From NCBI GenBank assembly GCA_041725955.1, contig JBGRQE010000013.1:1-61015 (forward strand): DNA of 61,015 nt, read 5' to 3'. Both the position numbers and the translations under genes were made by a program. Shown here in pieces: positions 26,371 through 33,911 of the stretch. The notes under the pieces are model-generated. The model worked only from the letters and a program-made list of their open reading frames with translations. It searched no databases and was not told the origin of the DNA. This DNA is from JBGRPZ01 sp041725955 (GTDB lineage Bacteria > Bacteroidota > Bacteroidia > Bacteroidales > JBGRPZ01). Numbering within the stretch: the stretch's first letter is position 1; the number at the start of each line of letters is the position of its first letter.

Positions 26371-26958
26371 ATGAAAGCCCAGGCGCTTAGTGATAAAGAA
26401 CTGATTGGTAAATATCTGGATGGAAACCATTCTTGTCTGGAAAGACTAATCTATCGCCACAAAAGCAGGGTGTATGCCTACATCCTAATGATAGTCAAAG
26501 ATAAGCAGCTAGCGGATGATATTTTCCAAGATACCTTTATTAAGGTTATCAATACCATTCGTGCAGGCTCTTACAAAGAGGAGGGAAAATTTATTCAGTG
26601 GGTAATGAGAATTGCACACAACCTAATAATTGATTATTTTAGGAAGAGTAAGCGTATTCCTGTTGTTGACAACAAATCGGATGAGTTTGATATTTTTGAC
26701 ACTATTAAGCTTACAGATGCTTCTATAGAGGAGAAAATGGTTACTGAGCAGATTCATGAGGACGTAAGGAAGCTGATTGAATATCTGCCCAAAGAACAAA
26801 AGGAAGTGTTATATATGAGGCATTATTCTGAAATGAGTTTTAAGGATATTGCTGAACAAACCAATGTAAGTATAAATACTGCGTTAGGGCGAATGCGTTA
26901 TGCATTGATTAATTTGCGAAAATTAATTGCAGATAAAGACGTGATACTTACTGTATAA
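26371..26958 (+). CDS. ECF-like sigma-70 family RNA polymerase sigma factor
   Basis: This 195-aa protein has the two-domain layout of extracytoplasmic-function sigma factors. Region 2 spans about residues 20-88, with ADDIFQDTFIKVINTI near 47 and WVMRIAHNLIIDYFRKSKR near 68. Region 4 spans about 130-190, with YLPKEQKEVLYMRHYSEM and the recognition helix around NVSINTALGRMRYALINLRK. The linker is acidic (DNKSDEFDIFDTIK). It has no adjacent membrane anti-sigma factor. Instead a 72-aa acidic protein follows after 112 bp. Location between uvrA and nth-bcp-recA suggests a link to DNA damage or oxidative stress (inference). Confidence 0.93.
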   Translation: MKAQALSDKELIGKYLDGNHSCLERLIYRHKSRVYAYILMIVKDKQLADDIFQDTFIKVINTIRAGSYKEEGKFIQWVMRIAHNLIIDYFRKSKRIPVVDNKSDEFDIFDTIKLTDASIEEKMVTEQIHEDVRKLIEYLPKEQKEVLYMRHYSEMSFKDIAEQTNVSINTALGRMRYALINLRKLIADKDVILTV

Positions 26959-27070
26959 ACGAAAAAAATCTATTTTTGAAAAGATAAAAGTATAATAAAA
27001 CTAAGGGTGAGATCGTTGGTTTGGAAACTCTTTTTTTTCCTGTAACCTATTATTAACGAAAACTGATCAA

Positions 27071-27289
27071 ATGAAGAAGTCTTCTACACTTACAGATCCT
27101 GCCCTGAGTTGTCTCTCTGATGAGGAATTCAGCGAAATTTCTATTGAAGAAATTCCAGACGAATTTATTGCGTACGCTGAGGAAATTGGTCCCAGTGATG
27201 AGGTGATGAAAAATATTATGGGATATGCAAAATCCCTAGATATTATTGACTCTGAGATGGCTGGTAATTTCGATGTCATATTGAATTAA
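27071..27289 (+). CDS. Small acidic protein downstream of the sigma factor
   Basis: This 72-aa protein is strongly acidic, with about 17 Asp/Glu against four Lys, and has no hydrophobic segment, signal peptide or cysteine pair. The middle reads SDEEFSEISIEEIPDEFIAY. I know no named family. It lies between the sigma factor gene and a strong terminator that begins 19 bases after its stop codon, so it probably ends the sigma transcription unit. A small acidic cytoplasmic partner could act as an anti-sigma or polymerase-binding regulator; this is speculation from position and charge. It is clearly protein-coding by its start, stop and terminator placement. Confidence 0.65.
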   Translation: MKKSSTLTDPALSCLSDEEFSEISIEEIPDEFIAYAEEIGPSDEVMKNIMGYAKSLDIIDSEMAGNFDVILN

Positions 27290-27307
27290 AAAGTTATAAA
27301 TGGCAAA

Positions 27308-27347
27308 AAAGAAACCTCCGATTTATCGGGGGTTTCTTTGTTTTTTT
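27308..27347 (+). terminator. Terminator of the sigma factor unit
   Basis: AAAGAAACCTCCGAT (27308-27322) pairs with ATCGGGGGTTTCTTT (27325-27339) with one wobble, followed by T7 (27341-27347). It ends the sigma/acidic protein unit and lies inside the longest open frame of nth. Confidence 0.9.
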
Positions 27348-27362
27348 ATTATCTTCGACGCT

Positions 27363-28022
27363 GTGAGAAAGAAAGAAAGATTTGAACGTTTTATTTCGTA
27401 TTTTTCTGAAAATAAACCAGATGCTGACACTGAGTTAAATTATTCTACTCCTTTTGAATTATTGGTTGCTGTAATTTTATCAGCTCAATGTACCGATAAA
27501 AGAGTGAATATAATTACTCCTAAGTTGTTTGAAAAATTTCCCGATTCTAAGGCTCTTTCATTTGCTAAATTTGAAGATGTTTATGATTTGATTAAATCAT
27601 GCACATATCCAAATAATAAGACAAAGCATCTTATTGGAATGGCTAAAGGTATTGAGCATACATTTAAGGGAGAAGTACCTTCTACAATTGAAGAATTGCA
27701 AACATTGCCTGGTGTAGGGAGGAAAACTGCTAATGTGATTGCTTCGGTAATCTTTAATAAGCCTGCTATGGCTGTAGATACGCATGTTTATAGGGTTTCT
27801 GCACGGATTGGCTTGACTAATGGCGCAAAAACAGTTCTGGAGACGGAAAAACAGTTAGTGGCACATATTCCTGAAGAATTAATACCAAGGGCTCATCATT
27901 GGTTAATTTTACATGGAAGATATATTTGTTTGGCACGCAATCCGAAGTGCTCAGAATGCGGTCTTAAAGATTTTTGTAAGTTTTATGCAAGAAAGGAAAA
28001 AAGAAAATTGGTTAAAGATTAG
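27363..28022 (+). CDS. nth: Endonuclease III
   Basis: This 219-aa DNA glycosylase/AP lyase removes oxidised pyrimidines in base excision repair. The helix-hairpin-helix with catalytic Lys is LPGVGRKTANV, and the catalytic Asp is in AVDTHVYRVSAR. The four-cysteine iron-sulfur loop, C-x6-C-x2-C-x5-C, ends the protein (CLARNPKCSECGLKDFC). The open frame runs upstream to an ATG at 27300, but those codons lie in a rho-independent terminator and do not fit the family. The GTG at 27363 gives VRKKERFERFISYFSENKP, the normal N-terminus. Bcp follows 85 bp downstream. Confidence 0.94.
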   Translation: MRKKERFERFISYFSENKPDADTELNYSTPFELLVAVILSAQCTDKRVNIITPKLFEKFPDSKALSFAKFEDVYDLIKSCTYPNNKTKHLIGMAKGIEHTFKGEVPSTIEELQTLPGVGRKTANVIASVIFNKPAMAVDTHVYRVSARIGLTNGAKTVLETEKQLVAHIPEELIPRAHHWLILHGRYICLARNPKCSECGLKDFCKFYARKEKRKLVKD

Positions 28023-28107
28023 ATTGAAGAATAATTATCTTTTTGTAGATAACATTTTTCCAGCTCAATTGTCCTCTTATTGATTAGATTTTAAATCAAA
28101 CAATAGA

Positions 28108-28572
28108 ATGGAAGATAAATTGAAAGTTGGTGATATAGCTCCAGAATTTAATCTGTATGATCAAAATAATAAGTTGATTTCCTTGAGCAGTTTTATTGGT
28201 AAAAAGCTAATACTTTACTTTTATCCAAAAGATAGTACGCCTGGTTGTACAGCTGAGGCTTGCAATTTGAGAGATAACTATGCTATTTTGATGAAGCAGG
28301 GTTTTGAAATTATTGGTGTTAGTCCAGATTCTTTAAAAAAACATGAAAATTTTTCAACAAAGAATCAGTTGCCTTTTTCTATACTTTCGGATGAGAAAAA
28401 GGAAGTGATTAAAGCATATGGTGTTTGGGGACAGAAGAAATTTATGGGAAAAGAATATATGGGAGTTCTCAGAACAACATTTGTTATTAATGAAAAGGGT
28501 GTTATAGATAAGGTTTTTGAAAAAGTAAAAACTAAAGACCATTCAAATCAAATTTTAGAATCGTATAATTGA
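28108..28572 (+). CDS. bcp: Thioredoxin-dependent peroxiredoxin Bcp
   Basis: This 154-aa protein is a Bcp/PrxQ-type peroxiredoxin that reduces hydrogen peroxide and organic peroxides with electrons from thioredoxin. The peroxidatic Cys lies in FYPKDSTPGCTAEACNLRDN near residue 50, and the resolving Cys five residues later in the same helix (C-T-A-E-A-C), the atypical two-Cys layout. It opens MEDKLKVGDIAPEFNLYDQN. It is followed after 21 bp by recA, so the two are very likely co-transcribed, coupling peroxide defence with recombination repair. Confidence 0.96.
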   Translation: MEDKLKVGDIAPEFNLYDQNNKLISLSSFIGKKLILYFYPKDSTPGCTAEACNLRDNYAILMKQGFEIIGVSPDSLKKHENFSTKNQLPFSILSDEKKEVIKAYGVWGQKKFMGKEYMGVLRTTFVINEKGVIDKVFEKVKTKDHSNQILESYN

Positions 28573-28593
28573 AGATATTAATTTGTATATAAT

Positions 28594-29619
28594 ATGTCAA
28601 AAGAAAAAGATCTTGAAAAAGAAGTTCAAGCAAAAATGAAATCGCTTGAAGCTGCTATTGGTAATATTGAAAAAAGTTACGGACGTGGTTCTGTAATGAA
28701 ATTAGGTGATCATTCAGTACAAAATATTGAATCTATTTCTTCAGGATCAATAGGCTTGGATGATGCTCTAGGTATTGGAGGTTTGCCAAAAGGTAGAATC
28801 GTTGAAATTTATGGTCCTGAGTCTTCTGGAAAAACTACATTGGCAATTCATGCAATTGCTGAAGCTCAAAAAAAAGGCGGTATTGCTGCTTTTATTGATG
28901 CTGAGCATGCTTTCGATCGTTTTTATGCTTCAAAATTGGGTGTTGATATTGACAACTTATATGTGTCACAACCTGATAATGGAGAGCAAGCTCTGGAAAT
29001 TGCAGATAACTTGATCCGAAGTGGTGCTATTGATATGATAGTAATTGACTCTGTTGCTGCTTTAACTCCAAAGGCTGAGATAGAAGGCGAAATGGGTGAT
29101 TCCAGAGTAGGTGTTCAGGCTAGATTGATGTCTCAAGCATTAAGAAAACTTACTGCTAGTATCAATAGAACAGGAACAATTTGTGTGTTCATTAACCAAT
29201 TACGTGAAAAGATTGGCGTAATGTTTGGAAATCCAGAAACTACTACTGGTGGTAATGCATTGAAGTTTTATTCTTCTGTGCGTATGGATATTCGTCGTAT
29301 TAGCCAAATTAAAGATGGTGACGAGATTACAGGAAACAGAGTTCGTGTTAAGGTTGTGAAAAATAAAGTTGCTCCACCTTTTAGAAAAGCTGAATTTGAT
29401 TTGATTTATGGTAAAGGTATTTCAAAAGTTGGAGAAATCATCGACCTTGGTGTTGAAAATGGTATTGTTAAAAAATCAGGTTCTTGGTTTAGTTATGGTG
29501 AAACTAAATTAGGGCAAGGGCGTGATGCTGTAAAGCGATTAATTAGTGATAATCCAGAACTTTTTGCCGAGTTAGAAGAAAAGATACGTACATGTTTATC
29601 TGAAAAGGCAAATTCATAA
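28594..29619 (+). CDS. recA: Recombinase RecA
   Basis: This 341-aa protein is a complete RecA, the strand-exchange ATPase that also triggers repressor self-cleavage. Walker A GPESSGKTTLAIHA lies near residue 74, the Walker B-like block MIVIDSVAALTPKAEIEGE near 148, and DNA-binding loop regions around MGDSRVGVQARLMSQALRKL near 166 and GNPETTTGGNALKFY near 212. The C-terminus is short and charged as in other Bacteroidota. It lies 21 bp after bcp and 17 bp before a TPR lipoprotein gene. I see no LexA-type site upstream of bcp, but the window does not show where this unit starts with certainty. Confidence 0.98.
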   Translation: MSKEKDLEKEVQAKMKSLEAAIGNIEKSYGRGSVMKLGDHSVQNIESISSGSIGLDDALGIGGLPKGRIVEIYGPESSGKTTLAIHAIAEAQKKGGIAAFIDAEHAFDRFYASKLGVDIDNLYVSQPDNGEQALEIADNLIRSGAIDMIVIDSVAALTPKAEIEGEMGDSRVGVQARLMSQALRKLTASINRTGTICVFINQLREKIGVMFGNPETTTGGNALKFYSSVRMDIRRISQIKDGDEITGNRVRVKVVKNKVAPPFRKAEFDLIYGKGISKVGEIIDLGVENGIVKKSGSWFSYGETKLGQGRDAVKRLISDNPELFAELEEKIRTCLSEKANS

Positions 29620-29636
29620 TAAAATTGGGCTGATAT

Positions 29637-30674
29637 ATGAGAAGGGTTTTTATTTGGGGGCTAGCATTGGTAATGTCATTTTTGATTTATTCATGCGATA
29701 GTAAAAATAATTCTGATGAGAATAAAGATACTGCTACTATAATAGAGCAAGGAGTAGGACAGGATGATGTTGTTTTAATGCAATTAAATGATTCATTAAA
29801 GAATGATCCATCAAATCCTGGGTTACTTACTCGTCGAGCATTAATCTTCTTGACACTTAATAATGATGCTAATCGAGCTTTACATGATATAAATAAAGCG
29901 ATATCTGTTAATCCAGATTTTCCAAAAGCATATTTTGTCTTAGCTGATATATATTATCAGATGGGTAAATTTGAAAAATGTAAGAATGCTTTAAAAAAAT
30001 CACTGAATCTTAATAGTCAAGATTTATTTACTCGTATACGCTTGGCTGAAGTTTATATGCTTATAGGTGATTTGTATAATTCTATGGAAGAATTAAAACT
30101 TTGTCTTGAGCAAGATAAAAATAATCCGAGGATATTTTATTTAATGGGTTATAATTGTAAACTTGCGGGTGATACTGTTACTGCAATTAAGAGATTTGAA
30201 AAAGCTGTTTCTTTGAATAGTGATTATGTAGATCCTAGTTTTCAGTTGGGGATTATTTTCTCTGAGCAGAATAATCCTGCAGGAGAGGATTTTCTAAATA
30301 AAGCTGCAAGCCTTGCTCCTGAATCAGCAGAAATTGTATTTACACGAGCAATGTATAAGCAGAAGAAAGGTTTGTTCGATGAAGCAATAAAAGATTATGA
30401 AGCTACTTTAATACTGGATCCAAAGTTTACTGAAGCTTACTTTAATATTGGATTTATTGAGTTGGTTGAGAAGTTATCTTATGATAATGCCATTGATATG
30501 TTCGATAAAGTTCTTGAAAATGACCCTTCAAATCTTGATGCAATTTATAATATTGGTAGAGCATACGAAGCGAAATCTATGTTTGAAGATGCTTATAAGT
30601 ATTATAAGAATGTATTGAAGAAGAAGCCTGATTATCAGTTGGCGATTGATGCGCTAAACAGAATAAAAGCATAG
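29637..30674 (+). CDS. TPR-repeat lipoprotein
   Basis: This 345-aa protein has a lipoprotein signal with lipobox LIYSC (Cys at residue 20), followed by a polar linker and about seven tetratricopeptide repeats filling residues 50-345. Typical repeat pieces are AYFVLADIYYQMGKFEKCKN, FYLMGYNCKLAGDTVTAIK and AIYNIGRAYEAKSMFEDAYK. It is probably attached to a membrane in the periplasm as a protein-interaction scaffold. It follows recA by 17 bp and ends in a strong terminator, so it is the last gene of the bcp-recA unit. The partner is unknown. Confidence 0.85.
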   Translation: MRRVFIWGLALVMSFLIYSCDSKNNSDENKDTATIIEQGVGQDDVVLMQLNDSLKNDPSNPGLLTRRALIFLTLNNDANRALHDINKAISVNPDFPKAYFVLADIYYQMGKFEKCKNALKKSLNLNSQDLFTRIRLAEVYMLIGDLYNSMEELKLCLEQDKNNPRIFYLMGYNCKLAGDTVTAIKRFEKAVSLNSDYVDPSFQLGIIFSEQNNPAGEDFLNKAASLAPESAEIVFTRAMYKQKKGLFDEAIKDYEATLILDPKFTEAYFNIGFIELVEKLSYDNAIDMFDKVLENDPSNLDAIYNIGRAYEAKSMFEDAYKYYKNVLKKKPDYQLAIDALNRIKA

Positions 30675-30678
30675 AATA

Positions 30679-30720
30679 AAAAAATAAGAGATTCTTTCAA
30701 AAAGGAATCTCTTATTTTTT
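30679..30720. terminator. Bidirectional terminator after the TPR gene
   Basis: AAAAAATAAGAGATTC (30679-30694) and GAATCTCTTATTTTTT (30705-30720) form a perfect 16-bp stem. Its right arm touches the stop codon of the convergent Hpt gene. Confidence 0.9.
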
Positions 30721-31075
30721 AGTTTTCATAATCCAATTCATCTTTAATCTTTACCAGATCTTTATATAACAATTCTACTTTATCTTCAAAGTCTGGTAAA
30801 AGTGTAGCAATTGCTTCCTTTTCGTTTCTTTCTGCCAAAAATTCTAACTTTCTTGCTGTTTCTAAGATTGTGTCAGTATCAAAGTTACTTATTACTCCCT
30901 TTAGACTATGTAAAACAAATTTCAGATTTTTGTAATCTTCTTTCTTTGAATATTCCTTTATTAACTTTATTTTTTCGTTATACTCCTCTTGAAATATGGA
31001 TATAATTTCAATTAAAGTAGGTTTGTCAAAATATTTGAAGTTTTCGTTAAATTGTTTTCTGTTGAGAATTTTCAT
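30719..31075 (-). CDS. Hpt domain phosphotransfer protein
   Basis: This 118-aa protein is a stand-alone histidine phosphotransfer domain, an all-helical bundle that relays phosphate between hybrid sensor kinases and response regulators. The phosphorylated His lies in the conserved block LKFVLHSLKGVISNFDTDT near residue 53 (H-S-L-K-G). The rest is highly charged helix. No kinase or receiver gene is adjacent, so its partners lie elsewhere. It is a single gene with its own -7 promoter box, ending in the terminator shared with the TPR gene. Confidence 0.85.
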   Translation of the reverse strand: MKILNRKQFNENFKYFDKPTLIEIISIFQEEYNEKIKLIKEYSKKEDYKNLKFVLHSLKGVISNFDTDTILETARKLEFLAERNEKEAIATLLPDFEDKVELLYKDLVKIKDELDYEN

Positions 31076-31098
31076 TTTTTTGTTATTGAAGCTATCAT

Positions 31099-31106
31099 CA
31101 AAGTTA
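31099..31106 (-). promoter_or_regulatory. -7 box for the Hpt gene
   Basis: The minus-strand sequence TAACTTTG matches TAnnTTTG, 23 bp before the start codon; no convincing -33 box was found. Confidence 0.4.
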
Positions 31107-31174
31107 TTCTTTTCATAAAAACGAAATTTATAAAAAAAAAATGACTAGAAGGCATTTATAAAATGAAAACTTTT

Positions 31175-33691
31175 TTATTGGAATCCTAAAAGAATACCTC
31201 CTTGATAAAATAGAAATGAAACAATCCATGCCAGACAGGTAGTGTAAACAGCTAGAAAAATGGCATGTTTCCATTTACCTGATTCCTTTTTTATAGTCGC
31301 AATAACTCCTATACAAGGAAAATAAATCAGTATGAATAACAGAAAAGAGATTGCTACCAAAGGAGTAAATACGTTTTGCCCTTTTTTAGGACCATTTTTA
31401 TATTTTTGCTCCTTCAGTTTAGAAATTAGATTACTGTTATTATTATCAGAAACATCTGTTTGATATAATACACCAAGTGTACTAATAACGATTTCTTTTG
31501 CTGCACCTCCAGAAATTAGACTAACACCCATTTTCCAGTCAAAACCTAAAGGATGAATAACAGGTTCTATAGTCTTACCTATTTTACCAATATATGAGTG
31601 TTCTTGTCTGATAGCTTCTTTTTGAAAGACAAGTTTGTTTTCTTTATCAGATAAGTTTGTTAGTTGGTAATTCTTTTGCTTTTCATTAATAGAGTTGTTT
31701 TTTGTGATTTGGTCTTTATTGTGTTGAATTACAGTTATATGCTGATCGATTTTTTCTGTATATTCATTGCTTCTTGGGAAATATCCTAAAGCCCAAATTA
31801 TAATGGAAGCAAAAAGGATGGTTCCTCCAATTTTTTTCAAATATTGATAACCCTTACTCCAGGTATGCTTAAATATAGCCTTTGGGGTAGGCATTCTGTA
31901 TGGAGGTAATTCCATAACAAAAGGAATTTCCTCTTTTTTTGATAATGCCTTTTTAAATACTAATGCTACAAGACCGGCTAGCAATATTCCAGCCATATAT
32001 AATGCAAATAGAATTAATCCTTGATATTTAGTGAAAAAAGCACTAATAAGAAGTATATATACCGTATACCTTGCACTGCACGACATGAGTGGGGTAATAA
32101 GCATAGTGATCAATCGATCTCTTTTACTTTCAATGGTTCTTGTAGCCATTATTGCAGGAACATTACATCCAAATCCCATTAATAGGGGAATGAATGATCG
32201 ACCATGTAAGCCAATTTTATGCATAAATTTATCAACAATAAAAGCGATTCTTGCCATATAACCAGAATCTTCCATTAAACTGATAAAGAAAAAGAGAATT
32301 AGTATATTGGGAAGAAAGCTTAATACTCCTCCAATTCCACCAATTATACCACCAGAAATTAAATCGTGAAACATCCCTTCTGGGAGTCTTGCAACAACTG
32401 TATTATCAATCCAGCTTACCAAACTTTCAATCCATTGTTGAGGTTTTTCACCTATAAAAAAAGTGGTTTGAAAAGTGATAAACATAAAGAATAAAAAAAT
32501 AGGATAACTTAAAAATGGATGAGTAAGTATTGAATCTATCTTTTTTGATTTAGTATGAGTCTCTTTATTGCTTGATTTTAATGTTTCTTTAAGTGCGCCA
32601 TTTATAAAACCATATTTTGCATCTGTAATAATTGTCTCAATATCTTCATTGTAGAGGCTTTCCAGATGTTTGGTTTCTTTAGCTAATACAGCTTTTATTT
32701 GTTCTTTGTTGTTGAGATTCTCAATTCTTTTTAATTCTTCTTCATCTCCTTCTAAAAGTTTTATAGATAAGAATCTAGGACAAATTATTCTGGTTATAGA
32801 TATGTTGTTTGGGATTTTAATCTCTTTTTGAATCTTATTTATCGCAGATTCGATAGGGTTCCCGTAATTAATGTGGATATGACGAATGTCAGGATCTTTA
32901 TCTTCAAATACATTAATAATTCTATCGAAAAGATCACTTAACCCTTGGCCTTTTCTTCCTACAGTTGGAACCATAGGAATTCCTATCATCTTACCTAAGT
33001 TTATATAGTTGAATTGATCGCCCTTGTCTTCAAATTCATCGAACATATTCAATGCTAAAACCATTTTTATGTCCATATCGATAAGCTGAGTAGTTAGATA
33101 TAGATTCCTTTCTAAATTAGTACTATCCACTACATTTAATACAATATCGGGGATTTCTTCAAATATATATTTTCTAACATATAATTCTTCCGGAGTATAG
33201 CTGGTTATAGAATATGTTCCCGGTAAATCAGTAATGCTTATCTGGTATCCTTTGTAATTGAATTTTGCAGTTTTTGATTCTATAGTTACTCCACTGAAGT
33301 TACCAACTCTTTCTTTTGAATTAGATGCAAAATTGAATATTGTAGTTTTCCCGCAATTGGGATTTCCTACCAGAGCAATATTTATCTTTTTCTTATCACA
33401 ACAATTTGTATTGTATTTGTTGGTTTCAACTTCAAAAACACCATTGTACTTTTTGCAAGGTTTAGGAGTTGCTTTTTCTATCTCTATTAATTCAGCTTCG
33501 TTTCTTCGCAAAGAAATATTGTACCCCATCAAACAGTATTCAATAGGATCTCTCAATGGAGCTTTACGTATGACAGAAACTTTTTTCCCAACAATAAAGC
33601 CCATTTCAATAATTCTTTTTCTGAAAGCCCCTCTTCCTCTAACTTTTGTGATAAAAGCTGATTCTCCCTCTTTAAGTTCTTTTAGTGTCAT
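31175..33691 (-). CDS. feoB: Ferrous iron transporter FeoB with fused FeoA domain
   Basis: This 838-aa protein imports ferrous iron across the inner membrane. Residues 1-75 are a FeoA (SH3-like) domain starting MTLKELKEGESAFITKVRGR. The G-protein domain follows, with Walker A VGNPNCGKTTIFNFAS, switch region FSGVTIESK and DLPGTYS. Then come the GDI-like helical region and about ten membrane helices with the two Gate motifs (MGFGCNVPAIMATRTIES and a later SGGAAKEIVISTLGVLYQT). A charged loop of about 60 residues interrupts the membrane part. I start it at 33691 because MTLKELKEG is the usual FeoA start; an ATG at 33736 would add 15 residues. A palindrome lies upstream. Confidence 0.95.
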   Translation of the reverse strand: MTLKELKEGESAFITKVRGRGAFRKRIIEMGFIVGKKVSVIRKAPLRDPIEYCLMGYNISLRRNEAELIEIEKATPKPCKKYNGVFEVETNKYNTNCCDKKKINIALVGNPNCGKTTIFNFASNSKERVGNFSGVTIESKTAKFNYKGYQISITDLPGTYSITSYTPEELYVRKYIFEEIPDIVLNVVDSTNLERNLYLTTQLIDMDIKMVLALNMFDEFEDKGDQFNYINLGKMIGIPMVPTVGRKGQGLSDLFDRIINVFEDKDPDIRHIHINYGNPIESAINKIQKEIKIPNNISITRIICPRFLSIKLLEGDEEELKRIENLNNKEQIKAVLAKETKHLESLYNEDIETIITDAKYGFINGALKETLKSSNKETHTKSKKIDSILTHPFLSYPIFLFFMFITFQTTFFIGEKPQQWIESLVSWIDNTVVARLPEGMFHDLISGGIIGGIGGVLSFLPNILILFFFISLMEDSGYMARIAFIVDKFMHKIGLHGRSFIPLLMGFGCNVPAIMATRTIESKRDRLITMLITPLMSCSARYTVYILLISAFFTKYQGLILFALYMAGILLAGLVALVFKKALSKKEEIPFVMELPPYRMPTPKAIFKHTWSKGYQYLKKIGGTILFASIIIWALGYFPRSNEYTEKIDQHITVIQHNKDQITKNNSINEKQKNYQLTNLSDKENKLVFQKEAIRQEHSYIGKIGKTIEPVIHPLGFDWKMGVSLISGGAAKEIVISTLGVLYQTDVSDNNNSNLISKLKEQKYKNGPKKGQNVFTPLVAISFLLFILIYFPCIGVIATIKKESGKWKHAIFLAVYTTCLAWIVSFLFYQGGILLGFQ

Positions 33692-33748
33692 TCTTTTTTG
33701 GAATATTTCTTTACCAAGTACACAAATAAAAATCATTTATTGGTAAAT

Positions 33749-33767
33749 CCCAATACCTACAATTGGG
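33749..33767 (-). promoter_or_regulatory. Candidate operator upstream of feoB
   Basis: CCCAAT and ATTGGG are separated by seven bases in an otherwise AT-rich region 58 bp before the feoB start. The symmetric 6-7-6 form suits a dimeric repressor such as an iron regulator, but it is not a recognised Fur or DtxR consensus. Confidence 0.35.
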
Positions 33768-33911
33768 TATTTTATATTAAAAAGGAGAATATCAGAAATT
33801 AAACACTTAAATTCAAGATTATTGTATGGGTTAGTTTATATTTTGTTTATCTTTAGGTAGATATGTAAAAAATAACATTTTGTAAACCTATTCCTTGAAA
33901 CAATTACTTCT

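Noticed and set aside
33692..33736. 15-residue extension of the FeoA-FeoB fusion
   Set aside because: The residues MIFICVLGKEIFQKR are not part of FeoA; the following Met starts the usual MTLKELKEG. The longer start remains possible but less likely.
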